A stretch of DNA of 64,000 nucleotides from Synechococcus sp. WH 7803 (GTDB taxonomy: Bacteria > Cyanobacteriota > Cyanobacteriia > PCC-6307 > Cyanobiaceae): assembly GCA_000063505.1 (NCBI GenBank), contig CT971583.1, forward strand, positions 837,918 to 901,917. The letters run 5' to 3'. Positions 31,792 through 39,636 of the stretch are shown one piece after another. Position numbers and translations under genes: made by a program. A model generated the notes under the pieces. The model searched no databases and was not told the DNA's origin. It was given only the letters and a program-made list of their open reading frames with translations. Position 1 is the first letter of the stretch, and each line of letters opens with the position of its first letter.

Positions 31792-31797
31792 GCAACG

Positions 31798-32292
31798 TCA
31801 GCTGCAGCGTTTGAAGATCACGATGCTGCGGGTCGGGCCCTGTTTCGGCCAGTTGGGCATCACCCGCCATGGCGTTCGCACCGTGAGCTGGTCAGCGTCA
31901 ATCGAGAAGTGGCGCATCTGTTCGGTACCCACCCATTCCGGCTTCCAAGCCACATCAACCGCCGTGATCCAGCGGTCGTCCTCCAATCTGTAGGTTCCGG
32001 AGTAGGCCACCAGGCTGCTGAGCAGAGCCGCGTCGCCTTCGCGGTCGGTTGTGGGTGTGCGGCCTTCAGCCGTGAGCGTGAACGACACCCGTCCAGCCGG
32101 GGTAAACAGCGCATAGCCCGTGGGGTGGTCACCCATCGGCCTGAAGGTGTTGCCGCTGATTTGTTCCTCCACCAGGTAGCTCACCAGTTGCCAGGCGCCA
32201 TGGATGCAAGGGGCTTCAACGGCACTCAGTGATTGCAAAGGCGTTGCGTTCACAATTGATGGATGGCTTAGGCGGAAATTACCAATGGTCAC
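31798..32292 (-). CDS. lipocalin-like domain protein
   Basis: 164 residues. Motifs of the lipocalin-like (Lipocalin_5-type) family: HGAWQLVSYLVEEQ, PMGDHPTGYALFTPAGRVSF, LVAYSGTYRLEDDRWITAVD, and FSIDADQLTVRTP. No signal peptide; cytosolic small-molecule binding is expected. Convergent with the LuxR-type gene, 6 bp apart. Confidence 0.72.
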   Translation of the reverse strand: MTIGNFRLSHPSIVNATPLQSLSAVEAPCIHGAWQLVSYLVEEQISGNTFRPMGDHPTGYALFTPAGRVSFTLTAEGRTPTTDREGDAALLSSLVAYSGTYRLEDDRWITAVDVAWKPEWVGTEQMRHFSIDADQLTVRTPWRVMPNWPKQGPTRSIVIFKRCS

Positions 32293-32293
32293 T

Positions 32294-32392
32294 TCAGCGC
32301 CTCAGCGGCTCAAGGCGCTGAATGAGCAGATCGACATCCATTTGTTGATGGTTGGTATCAACCACAACTGAGTCATTCCGTTCAGTCCGCAC
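32294..32392 (-). CDS. possible 32-residue ORF
   Basis: GTG 32392 opens VRTERNDSVVVDTNHQQMDV then DLLIQRLEPLRR, overlapping the stop of the upstream 50-residue gene. Only the overlap argues for it. Confidence 0.25.
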   Translation of the reverse strand: MRTERNDSVVVDTNHQQMDVDLLIQRLEPLRR

Positions 32393-32534
32393 GCTCGCAG
32401 TGCTCGTCGTCGCAGCGCACTGTGCAGCTGGGGGCTTTCTCGCCGTAGCTCTGCGGTTCGCGCATGGTCCAGTACTCATCCACCAGGCCCATCAGGTAAG
32501 AGCCGAGTCGCTGCAGCAGGGAGCGCTGTTTCAT
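32382..32534 (-). CDS. 50-residue hypothetical protein
   Basis: MKQRSLLQRLGSYLMGLVDE then YWTMREPQSYGEKAPSCTVR and CDDEHCERAD. An amphipathic N-terminal helix and a Cys/acidic tail (three Cys), which could bind metal. Unknown family. Confidence 0.5.
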   Translation of the reverse strand: MKQRSLLQRLGSYLMGLVDEYWTMREPQSYGEKAPSCTVRCDDEHCERAD

Positions 32535-32593
32535 GATTTCAAAATGCCATTGCCCATGGCCTGTTGTCATCAGGCGCAGTGGGAAGAGGCCGG

Positions 32594-32782
32594 TTAACCC
32601 GCTTGCGGCCGCGGGCATGGCATCAGGGGCAGAGAATCGCCGGTGGGGTTCAGCCATTCATCGAACTCTCGGCGGATGGCTTCTGCGTCGGAGAGTCGCT
32701 CTCTGCTGGCGAGCAACTTGCTGCGTTGTTGGCTGTAGTCCACAGCGGATCCGATCAAGGCAATGGCCTGTTCGCTTGTCAT
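32594..32782 (-). CDS. small hypothetical protein
   Basis: 62 residues from ATG 32782 (MTSEQAIALIGSAVDYSQQR), then SKLLASRERLSDAEAIRREF and EWLNPTG. Helical; the in-frame ATG at 32794 is an alternative. No domain recognised. Confidence 0.5.
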   Translation of the reverse strand: MTSEQAIALIGSAVDYSQQRSKLLASRERLSDAEAIRREFDEWLNPTGDSLPLMPCPRPQAG

Positions 32783-32965
32783 GGCTGAATCCATCGATCA
32801 GCCCATGGTTAGGGGGGCAGGGCAAAGCGGCCGTGCCAACGGCGACAACTTTGCAGGTCAAGCCTGGAAGATTTCCTGAACTTGGCTCGTCAACAGCCTC
32901 TAAATCCGCGAGGCTGCCTTTAGGAATCAAGCCAACAGGGATTCCGTTTCACAACCGGTTTGACG

Positions 32966-33124
32966 ATGAAACTCAATCTGGCCCATTCCCATCCGATGGG
33001 AACTCTCATTGTTGAGGGTGTGCATCAGCCCTTTCGAGCCTTGGCGTGCGCATTGAAGCCCGCAGCGATTCGCATTCAACCCAGCCCCAGATCGCTGCAT
33101 CTCTCAACAAGCAACCAATCCTGA
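32966..33124 (+). CDS. 52-residue hypothetical protein
   Basis: MKLNLAHSHPMGTLIVEGVH then QPFRALACALKPAAIRIQPS and a Ser-rich end. A plausible beta-rich peptide lying convergent to frp; the evidence is only an open frame with fitting codon use. Confidence 0.4.
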   Translation: MKLNLAHSHPMGTLIVEGVHQPFRALACALKPAAIRIQPSPRSLHLSTSNQS

Positions 33125-33137
33125 ATTTGGGTTGACC

Positions 33138-33458
33138 TCAGAACATGGCCATGGCTTTGATTTTGCTCAGCTTGGTTGTGTCAAGGCCTTCAAGATCTTC
33201 GTAGGTGATCAAATTCTGTTTGATCATGTCGGCCAGATTGAAGAGAATATTGGCGGTATCGAATTCAGCACGGCCTTCATATTGATAGCGCTCGCTGCTG
33301 AGAAAATCGTGATAGCGCCAGATTGATTCCGGAGTGTCGAGCAATGCACTCTGTTTCCTCAGGATCACAATCAGTGCTTCGATGGAACGTTGTTTGCCTG
33401 TTTCAAAGGCATCTTTGGCGATTGATTGTTCCTGGTGTGTCCAGTCAGCTGCTGACAT
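33138..33458 (-). CDS. frp: fluorescence recovery protein
   Basis: 106 residues. Conserved FRP features: IWRYHDFLSSERYQYEGRAE, the helical middle NILFNLADMIKQNLITYEDL and the end KLSKIKAMAMF. FRP binds the C-terminal domain of red OCP, detaches it from the phycobilisome and speeds its return to the orange form. Third gene of the ocp-crtW-frp minus-strand cluster, about 45 bp after crtW. Confidence 0.88.
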   Translation of the reverse strand: MSAADWTHQEQSIAKDAFETGKQRSIEALIVILRKQSALLDTPESIWRYHDFLSSERYQYEGRAEFDTANILFNLADMIKQNLITYEDLEGLDTTKLSKIKAMAMF

Positions 33459-33503
33459 GGTGTGGGAGGTGTGAGGTGTAAGTGCAGAGGTGCTGAACCA
33501 GGT

Positions 33504-34253
33504 TCAGGATTGAGCAACTGCAGTGCGCAGCCTGGGGAGCTGATGCCAAGGCACTGCTGGGTAACTGTGGTGCTCGCGATGATAGCCAAAGTGGTAACAC
33601 GCTGCGAACGACAGAACCGGGTGAAAATTGAGGCTGATTGGTTGATGGAAACCCTCAGTGGCCTGGCGATTATTGCGATGGGGAAGAAACGTTCCCACCA
33701 CAAAGAGTTGCCAGGAACTGATGATCAAAGGCAGCACATAGATCAACACAAGCGCGAGCAGGGGCTGCTGCTGATTCGCGGGCATGACCGCCAGCATCAG
33801 GCCCATACAACCCGCCATCTTGAACAGCTGCATCGGGTTCAGATAGTGACTGAGAAAGCGTGCATACCAGGCCAGTGGTGAGGAATCAGCCGCGGTGCAG
33901 TAGTCGGGATCCGTGGCCGATCCAGGCGAATGGTGATGCTGAATGTGATGGTTCAGGCATGCCTGGAAGTTGAGGCCGGCGTAGGCCCAGAGGCAGCCTT
34001 GGCCGATCCGTTGATTGAGGTTGGGACGGCTTGCAGGGGCAAGGGTGCCGTGCATGGCGTCGTGAGCCACGATGAACAGTCCGGTGTGCAGAAAGCCGCG
34101 CAGGATCACGAAGGCCATGAGGGCCAAAGGGTGGATCTGCTGAAAGGGAAGGCGAAGCCCCACCGCGAGGGTGAACAACCAGGCACAGCCGATCAGCCCC
34201 GCCAGTTGCAGCCCCCTCCAGTGATTGGTCCCCGAGGGATCACTTGCCACCAA
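33504..34253 (-). CDS. crtW: beta-carotene ketolase (CrtW type)
   Basis: 249 residues, integral-membrane di-iron fatty-acid-hydroxylase fold. His motifs: FIVAHDAMHGTLAP, NHHIQHHHSPGSATDPDY and HFGYHREHHSYPAVPWHQLP. Introduces 4-keto groups on beta-ionone rings, giving echinenone/canthaxanthin, the pigments OCP needs. Its start overlaps the ocp stop by 14 bp, so the carotenoid-binding protein and its pigment enzyme are co-expressed. Confidence 0.92.
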   Translation of the reverse strand: MVASDPSGTNHWRGLQLAGLIGCAWLFTLAVGLRLPFQQIHPLALMAFVILRGFLHTGLFIVAHDAMHGTLAPASRPNLNQRIGQGCLWAYAGLNFQACLNHHIQHHHSPGSATDPDYCTAADSSPLAWYARFLSHYLNPMQLFKMAGCMGLMLAVMPANQQQPLLALVLIYVLPLIISSWQLFVVGTFLPHRNNRQATEGFHQPISLNFHPVLSFAACYHFGYHREHHSYPAVPWHQLPRLRTAVAQS

Positions 34254-35196
34254 GCTTCAGCAGCTCGGCGGGTGAAGCGAGCAGGTCGATCGCCACGAAA
34301 TAGATCTTGTTGTTGTCGTCGAGCAGGAAGCGCCAAGCCACATTCATGCCCACTTCCCGGCCGAACCAAGGGGTTTGCACCTTGCCGGTGACCTTGATCT
34401 GGGTGAATCCACCATCGGCAGGTTCACCGAAACCACCCTGGGGGATCAGCTTGAGGTTCTGGCAGTCACGCTTGAAGAACTTGAGGATGGCCTCACGCCC
34501 CACGATCGGACGCTGGAACGGAGGTTGCAGCGCGCCGTCATCGAGGAAGAGATCGATGAGGTTGTCGAAGTCGTTGGCGTTGAGCAGCTGCATGTAGCTG
34601 AGGATCGTCTGATTCAGCACGCCGGGAATGAAGATCTCTTCACGTTGATCTTCAGGTGTCGGCGCCACGATCGGCTCAGTCACCACCTTGCTGTCGTCCA
34701 CGCCGGGGTCGTATCCCATGTCGACCACGAAATTGCGCAACAGGGTGATCTGCTGGCCCTGCTCCACCTTCTTCACCGCTTCCAGCACCGAGTTGGCGTT
34801 GGCAGAAAGCTTGTAGCCCTGGGGGATCGGGGCCACCTTGCCCTGACGCATGAACTCTCCCAGTTCGTACCAGAAGCAGAGCTTCACATTCACCGACCAG
34901 AAGGCGTAACGGCTGGAGATCGGGCTGTTGATCTTGGCCGCCAGGTCGCACATCACCTTGGTTTGCTCGTCGAAGCTCATCGCCACGATTTCATCGAGGG
35001 TGGGCTTCGCCAGGGCCATGCGGGCGGCGCCGGGGGCTGCCACGGTGATGGTCTGACCCATCTCCAGATAAGCGAACCAGATCAGGGCCAGCTGGTCTTC
35101 AGCGCTGAGCAGCTTGAAGCGTGCGGTGATGGCTGGAACCGCATCGGCGGTCATGGTCTCCGGAAAAATCTGACGAGCCTTGTCGAGCGTGAACAT
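34240..35196 (-). CDS. ocp: orange carotenoid protein
   Basis: 318 residues from ATG 35196 (MFTLDKARQIFPETMTADAV). All-helical carotenoid domain (about 15-165, PAITARFKLLSAEDQLALIW) plus NTF2-like C-terminal domain (about 190-318). Tyr201 and Trp288, which hydrogen-bond the 4-keto group, are at the expected places (ILSYMQLL, NVAWRFLL). The inter-domain salt bridge is formed by Arg154 and Asp244 (FKRDCQNL), where Glu is usual. Blue-light-activated quencher of phycobilisome energy. Upstream in-frame codons (to 35277) are untranslated. Confidence 0.95.
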   Translation of the reverse strand: MFTLDKARQIFPETMTADAVPAITARFKLLSAEDQLALIWFAYLEMGQTITVAAPGAARMALAKPTLDEIVAMSFDEQTKVMCDLAAKINSPISSRYAFWSVNVKLCFWYELGEFMRQGKVAPIPQGYKLSANANSVLEAVKKVEQGQQITLLRNFVVDMGYDPGVDDSKVVTEPIVAPTPEDQREEIFIPGVLNQTILSYMQLLNANDFDNLIDLFLDDGALQPPFQRPIVGREAILKFFKRDCQNLKLIPQGGFGEPADGGFTQIKVTGKVQTPWFGREVGMNVAWRFLLDDNNKIYFVAIDLLASPAELLKLGGK

Positions 35197-35299
35197 CCGG
35201 AGCGATCGAGGATTGCGAGACTGTAACGCTATGTTGCGATTCTGGCGATGTGCGAAAAAATTTTGTACGTGGTGCACTGCTCGGGCGTGTTCGGCGCCG

Positions 35300-35959
35300 T
35301 CAGGCTTGCTGTGTCCGTTCTGTGCTGGACAGCAGCTTGGTCAGGAACTGATCCATCGCACGCACCGCCAAAGCCCAGTTTGTGGATTCGCTGTGGCCTG
35401 AGCTTTTGCGCGGTTTGAAGCTGTGATCCCCGTCCGGCATCCAGGCCAGCTGCAGCTGTTCGGAGAGGGGGTAGTGGCTCACCTCGTCGTGTCGACCCAT
35501 CGCGTCACGTTCTCCTTGAACGATCAGCGTTGGTGTGCGCAGGCCGGCGAGGTGCTCCGTGCGCAGCCGGTCGGGCTTGCCGAGAGGATGAAACGGGTAG
35601 CCAAGGCAGATGCAGGCCTGGATCGCTTGCTCATCGAGCAGCGCATCAGCCAGAAGGCTGGCCATGCGGCCACCCATTGATTTACCGCCGATCACCAGGG
35701 GCTTGTCCTGAACCAGGGCTTCCACCTGCTCGCGAAAGCTGGTCAGCAGAACCTCCGCCTTGTCAGGCGGCCGCTTCTTGCCGCTGCTGCGTTGCCGTTG
35801 CATGTAAGGAAACTCGAAGCGCAGCACCTGCCAGCCGTTCTCGGCGAGGCCCAGGGCCATCGCCTCCATGAAGGGGCTGTCCATGCCGGCACCGGCTCCA
35901 TGGGCCAGCAACACCCTCAGGGGTGCTGAGTCGGCTCCCGATACCAACAGGTTGTCCAT
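35300..35959 (-). CDS. alpha/beta hydrolase (KANL3/Tex30-like, dienelactone-hydrolase type)
   Basis: 219 residues from ATG 35959 (MDNLLVSGADSAP). LLAHGAGAGMDSPFM (oxyanion loop), VIGGKSMGGRMASLLADALL (nucleophile elbow GKSMGG), LIVQGERDAMG (catalytic Asp) and MPDGDHSFKPRKSSG (catalytic His). Esterase of unknown substrate, in the cytosol. Lies upstream of ocp on the same strand. Confidence 0.82.
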   Translation of the reverse strand: MDNLLVSGADSAPLRVLLAHGAGAGMDSPFMEAMALGLAENGWQVLRFEFPYMQRQRSSGKKRPPDKAEVLLTSFREQVEALVQDKPLVIGGKSMGGRMASLLADALLDEQAIQACICLGYPFHPLGKPDRLRTEHLAGLRTPTLIVQGERDAMGRHDEVSHYPLSEQLQLAWMPDGDHSFKPRKSSGHSESTNWALAVRAMDQFLTKLLSSTERTQQA

Positions 35960-36003
35960 CCCCTCTCCATTGCCGCTCAGCATGATCTCTCAGTCGGGCG
36001 GCG

Positions 36004-36237
36004 TTAAAGGCCGATGGCCTGAAGCAGTCCTTCTCCTGTGAGCAGTTCCGTGGCGATGGCTGCGACAAATCCCAGCATGGCCAGGCGTCCATTCAGTCGT
36101 TCGGCCCGTTCGTGGAAGCCCCATCCAGCCTCCGGGCTGGTGAGCTGCATCGGTGGTTCCTTGGCGTAAACGTTGTCGCGGCCCTCAGCATCGTGCGTGA
36201 TCAGTCCTTTGGCTGCCTGCGTTGTGGATGCCGTCAT
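36004..36237 (-). CDS. hli: high-light-inducible protein (single-helix CAB-like)
   Basis: 77 residues from ATG 36237 (MTASTTQAAKGLI). The chlorophyll-binding helix ERLNGRLAMLGFVAAIATEL contains the ExxNGRxAMxGF signature; the N-terminus has PEAGWGFHERAER. Binds chlorophyll/carotenoid around photosystem assembly intermediates under excess light. Located beside the OCP cluster. Confidence 0.92.
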   Translation of the reverse strand: MTASTTQAAKGLITHDAEGRDNVYAKEPPMQLTSPEAGWGFHERAERLNGRLAMLGFVAAIATELLTGEGLLQAIGL

Positions 36238-36414
36238 GGTTGTTTCTGAGCGGGATCTGATCGGTCTATCCCTCCTGAAAACGTCACACACAGTGGGAGA
36301 GCCGACTGTTGTGGTTCGGTTTCAGGACCTCGCCTGTCGGGCTAGGGGCGGGTCGATGCAGTGAGTGCGCGCGTTCCCAAGGCCTCTTAGGCTGATCTTC
36401 TCTTTCATCTATTC

Positions 36415-36633
36415 ATGAACTCCCGGCAAGTTGGTGCGATCAGGCGTGCGGTGATCTACTTCGTTGTTGGATACGGCGGCTTGGCTGTGATTAACAACAG
36501 CGGTTTGGCTCCTGAGCGGATGTGGACTGCTTATCTGCCTCTGTTCGTGGGTGTGTATTTCTTTGCCCGTTGGGCTGACGCCAAGATCGGCGCCATCCAG
36601 AACAACGGCGACGATACGAATCAATCCAATTGA
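36415..36633 (+). CDS. two-span membrane hypothetical protein
   Basis: 72 residues, MNSRQVGAIRRAVIYFVVGY, then LAVINNSGLAPERMWTAYLP and LFVGVYFFARWADAKI, polar tail. Two hydrophobic helices. No family recognised. Confidence 0.6.
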   Translation: MNSRQVGAIRRAVIYFVVGYGGLAVINNSGLAPERMWTAYLPLFVGVYFFARWADAKIGAIQNNGDDTNQSN

Positions 36634-36724
36634 GAAGCCGGCTCTTGCCAAGAGAACAACCCGTTCTGTCTCGAATTTTTCTGAAAGGACCTGCGTAGGT
36701 CTAAATGATCAATCTTGAGGGTAT

Positions 36725-36877
36725 TCATTCATTGGCAGTGATCGCACTTCCCCAATGGTCTGCTTGTCTTATGAGGCGACGATTGGAAGGATTCACCTTG
36801 AACAAACCTTGCTCTTCGATCTGTATTTTCTCTAGCTCTTGATTCGTGCTCACTTGCTTGGTGATGAGGGAGGCCAT
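36725..36877 (-). CDS. 50-residue hypothetical protein
   Basis: MASLITKQVSTNQELEKIQI, EEQGLFKVNPSNRRLIRQAD, HWGSAITANE. Mixed charge, plausible real peptide; support is the open frame and amino-acid pattern only. Confidence 0.45.
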   Translation of the reverse strand: MASLITKQVSTNQELEKIQIEEQGLFKVNPSNRRLIRQADHWGSAITANE

Positions 36878-36960
36878 GGCATCACACCTCAAATCAACGA
36901 AGTTGTCTGCCAGTGCTGTTGACGCTTAGAGAAGCAAGGCTTCAAGTAGAGGCGAGGGTT

Positions 36961-37407
36961 TCATTGGTTGAGGAATTTTTCGAAGTCTGCAGAGTCAATC
37001 TTGGTGCAATCTGCCGTGATCGCTACGTCAGTAATGGTCGTGACAAAGTCTTCTTTTATAACGACCTTTCCATTGCCGTATCTTATATGTGGAGGCGAAA
37101 GTGTCGTGTGTATAACACGTGCATCCTTTGTCTTGCCGTTATCAAATGTACCTGAGTCAATTGCCTCATCATTCTTAATCACGATATCAACTTTACTGTT
37201 GTTGATGAGCATCGTCTCTTTCTTGCGGTCAATTCCGAGTACAAGCACCTCTTTGTCTTCATTCTCTAAATGTGTTGTGTCGCCGTCGCGCCAGTGTGAT
37301 TTCGTCGTGAACACTCTCGTTTCATCGCACTTCAGAAAAAGAATGCCGTCAGCAAGGGCAGGTGATGCTGAAAGGAGCAGGGCTGCAAGGAAAAGCGGGA
37401 GATTCAT
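36961..37407 (-). CDS. small secreted hypothetical protein
   Basis: 148 residues from ATG 37407 (MNLPLFLAALLLSASPALA-DG). The mature start ILFLKCDETRVF parallels the island protein 19192-19575. Rest is beta-rich and charged; second Cys in TADCTKID near the end. Together with terminator T on its 5' side (37513), it looks like an island-type cassette outside the island. Confidence 0.65.
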   Translation of the reverse strand: MNLPLFLAALLLSASPALADGILFLKCDETRVFTTKSHWRDGDTTHLENEDKEVLVLGIDRKKETMLINNSKVDIVIKNDEAIDSGTFDNGKTKDARVIHTTLSPPHIRYGNGKVVIKEDFVTTITDVAITADCTKIDSADFEKFLNQ

Positions 37408-37512
37408 TGATGGAGTCCAGATCAATGAATCTTGTTATCTGCATGGCTAAGAAAAGAGAGGTTTCTGCCAATTCAGATATCAGAACGTTCGTCGATCAGC
37501 CGTCTTGTCAGC

Positions 37513-37550
37513 AAAAAACCCCGCCATCGCTGACGGGGTGAATGTTTTTG
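37513..37550 (-). terminator. terminator T copy 6
   Basis: CCCCG-CCATCGCTGA-CGGGG with A6 on the left and T5 on the right; same hairpin as the island copies. It would terminate a minus-strand transcript covering element F copy 2. Confidence 0.72.
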
Positions 37551-37568
37551 TCGATCGATCGACTGTAT

Positions 37569-37892
37569 GACGTGTTGAAGCGTCTGGCTGCATGGCGCCT
37601 GGGGCCTGAAGTCCAGGGGTAAGGCTGATGGGGCTCCGGGGCACCTGTGGCTGCTTGCTGCGGCCGGAACGATGCAGTGGAGTGTCGGTCGACGTGGCGT
37701 ACCAGTGATTGCCTGCCGAGGGACAAAGCCTCACGGATGGGTGGAAACTGTTGGAGCAGGGGCCGTTTGAGTCAGGCTGCTTCGTGATTGGGCTGGGGTG
37801 GAGTCTCGGCTGTCATCAGCGCCTCCGATCTCGATGTGCTTAGTTTCGTTGGCGTGAGCCGCTGGGGCAATCGGTGTTAAGGCGCATTGTTG
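37569..37892. repeat. element F copy 2: diverged non-coding repeat
   Basis: Counterpart of 30443-30745 with the same ordered blocks; one extra 17-nt insertion after GGGGCACCTG. Frames are not conserved between copies. On its minus-strand 3' side sits terminator T; on its plus-strand 3' side begins the 37955 gene. Confidence 0.6.
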
Positions 37893-37954
37893 CTCTGGTT
37901 AAAAGGAGCGAGAGTTTGGGGGATGTGCCTGCCGCGTCCGGCAGATCAGAGCGG

Positions 37955-38179
37955 ATGGCCCTTCAGCTGCATTCGGCGGATTTCGTTCACGACGACGGCA
38001 TCACCTACTGCATCCGCCGCAACTCCCTGGAGGAGGATTTCACGATCTACGAGAAACGTGGCGATGCCTGGGTGGACTGCGGCCTCGATCAGGCCGTTCA
38101 AGAGTTGAACTTCTCGGAGTTCAAGCGGTTGGGGTTGTTGATCAAGCGAATCATGGATGCCGATCGTTGGCTGAGCTGA
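37955..38179 (+). CDS. hypothetical protein
   Basis: 74 residues from ATG 37955 (MALQLHSADFVHDDGITYCI), then RRNSLEEDFTIYEKRGDAWV and FSEFKRLGLLIKRIMDADRW. Small alpha/beta domain; the open frame extends upstream to GTG 37874, but that part falls in element F. Overlaps the glycosyltransferase start by 13 bp. Confidence 0.6.
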   Translation: MALQLHSADFVHDDGITYCIRRNSLEEDFTIYEKRGDAWVDCGLDQAVQELNFSEFKRLGLLIKRIMDADRWLS

Positions 38180-39408
38180 GCGTTTCTTGGGCACAGCTCC
38201 TCGCTCTGCTGTTGTTCGCCACGTCCGCGGCATCCTGCGGCGGTCTCCTCCTGCTTCAGCTGGGGTTGATGCGATGCCTGGCCAGCGCTCCGGTGCTGCG
38301 CCCGGATGCATCCCCCAGTGCCGGAAGCGCCAGCCTGACCGTGGTGATTCCGGCTTACAACGAGGCCGTCAACATCGGCCCCTGCCTCCGGCATGTGCTT
38401 GCCAGTGAGCCTCCCTGCCGCGACTGGCGGGTGTTGGTTGTCGATGATGAATCAACCGATGCAACGGCGGAGCTGGCGACTGCCGTGCTGAAGGCTCACG
38501 CCACTGCTGGGATCCGTGGCGAGGTGGTGCATGCAGGCCCTCGTCCGGAGGGTGAACACTGGGTTGGCAAGAACTGGGCCTGCACCCGGGCGATGGAGCA
38601 GGTGCAGTCCGGGTGGGTGCTGTTCGTGGATGCGGATGTGCGTCTGAAGCCCGATGCCCTGCGCCGAGCCCTCGCGCAGGCGATCGATGAGGAGGCCGAT
38701 CTGTTCAGCCTTGCTCCGCGCCTGGGCTGCGACTGCCTGGCGGAATGGATGGTTCAGCCAATCATGGCCAGCCTGCTGGGGCTTGGCTTTCCAATCGAGG
38801 AAGCGAACGATCCCGCCTCGCCGGTGTCGTTCGCAGCGGGCCCGTTCATGTTGTTTCGGCGTACGGCGTATGAGGCCATCGGTGGGCACCGCGCCCTCGC
38901 CGCTGAAGTGGTGGAGGATCTGGCTTTGGCCCGGCGTATCAAGAGCGAAGGCCTGCGCCTGCGTTATGTGCTGGGCCTTGATGCGGTGGATCTGCGCATG
39001 TACCCCAACCTTGCCTCCCTCTGGGAAGGCTGGACCAAAAACTGGTGCCTCGGCCTGGATCGCAACGTGCTGAAAGCCCTGGCCGCTGCAGCCGTTGTGG
39101 TGCAGATGTTCAGTGTTCCCTGGATTCTGGCTGGAGTTCTGCCCGCTCTGTTCCTGTTTTTCCCAGCTCAGTCGATCTGGTGGACGAGCAGTGTCGTCTT
39201 GGCGTTCTTGGCGATTGCTCAGCAATGTCTGCTGAGGCTTTACACCAGCAAAACGTTCGGAATTCCCACAACCCTGTGGTGGTTGATGGGGGTCGGTGGT
39301 CTGCTGGTGGGTGCGATCGGACCGGTCTCGGTCTGGCGGACTCTGACCGGTCGGGGATGGACCTGGAAAGGTCGTCAGCTCAGGCCGAGCACACCGAAGG
39401 TGATCTGA
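38167..39408 (+). CDS. membrane-associated family 2 glycosyltransferase
   Basis: 413 residues from TTG 38167, which preserves an N-terminal membrane helix (QLLALLLFATSAASCGGLLL). GT-A domain: VVIPAYNEAVNIGPCL, VLVVDDESTDATAELA, EHWVGKNWACTRAME, LFVDADVRLKPDAL (DxD) and EDLALARRIK. C-terminal 4 hydrophobic helices (from about 305). Resembles HpnB/CruC-type enzymes that glycosylate lipids or carotenoids; acceptor unknown. 3' end overlaps the convergent hli gene by 34 bp. Confidence 0.8.
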   Translation: MAELSVSWAQLLALLLFATSAASCGGLLLLQLGLMRCLASAPVLRPDASPSAGSASLTVVIPAYNEAVNIGPCLRHVLASEPPCRDWRVLVVDDESTDATAELATAVLKAHATAGIRGEVVHAGPRPEGEHWVGKNWACTRAMEQVQSGWVLFVDADVRLKPDALRRALAQAIDEEADLFSLAPRLGCDCLAEWMVQPIMASLLGLGFPIEEANDPASPVSFAAGPFMLFRRTAYEAIGGHRALAAEVVEDLALARRIKSEGLRLRYVLGLDAVDLRMYPNLASLWEGWTKNWCLGLDRNVLKALAAAAVVVQMFSVPWILAGVLPALFLFFPAQSIWWTSSVVLAFLAIAQQCLLRLYTSKTFGIPTTLWWLMGVGGLLVGAIGPVSVWRTLTGRGWTWKGRQLRPSTPKVI

Positions 39409-39575
39409 CTGAGGATGCCGTGGCCGGTGAGGGCTTCGGTGAGAACGCCGATCACGAAACCGAGCATGGCCACGCGGCCGTTGAGCAGCTCAGCGCGCAC
39501 CATGCGCTCACCTTTGATCTGGGCGGCAGCGGCGTCCTGGAACCAAGCGTCCTGTTTGGTTGAAGTGGAGTCCAT
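39375..39575 (-). CDS. hli: high-light-inducible protein
   Basis: 66 residues from ATG 39575 (MDSTSTKQDAWFQDAAAAQI). CAB helix AELLNGRVAMLGFVIGVLTE with the NGRxAMLGF signature, short C-terminal tail. Chlorophyll-binding photoprotective protein. Second Hli in the window. Confidence 0.92.
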   Translation of the reverse strand: MDSTSTKQDAWFQDAAAAQIKGERMVRAELLNGRVAMLGFVIGVLTEALTGHGILSQITFGVLGLS

Positions 39576-39636
39576 GGGCTTCCGTTCGATTAACAGAACG
39601 TTACGACTCTTTGTTAAGGAATGCAACGTCCTGGCG

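Noticed and set aside
37480-37734. Minus-strand ORFs inside element F copy 2
   Set aside because: Different frames are open in the two copies of F, and indels between copies break any shared frame.
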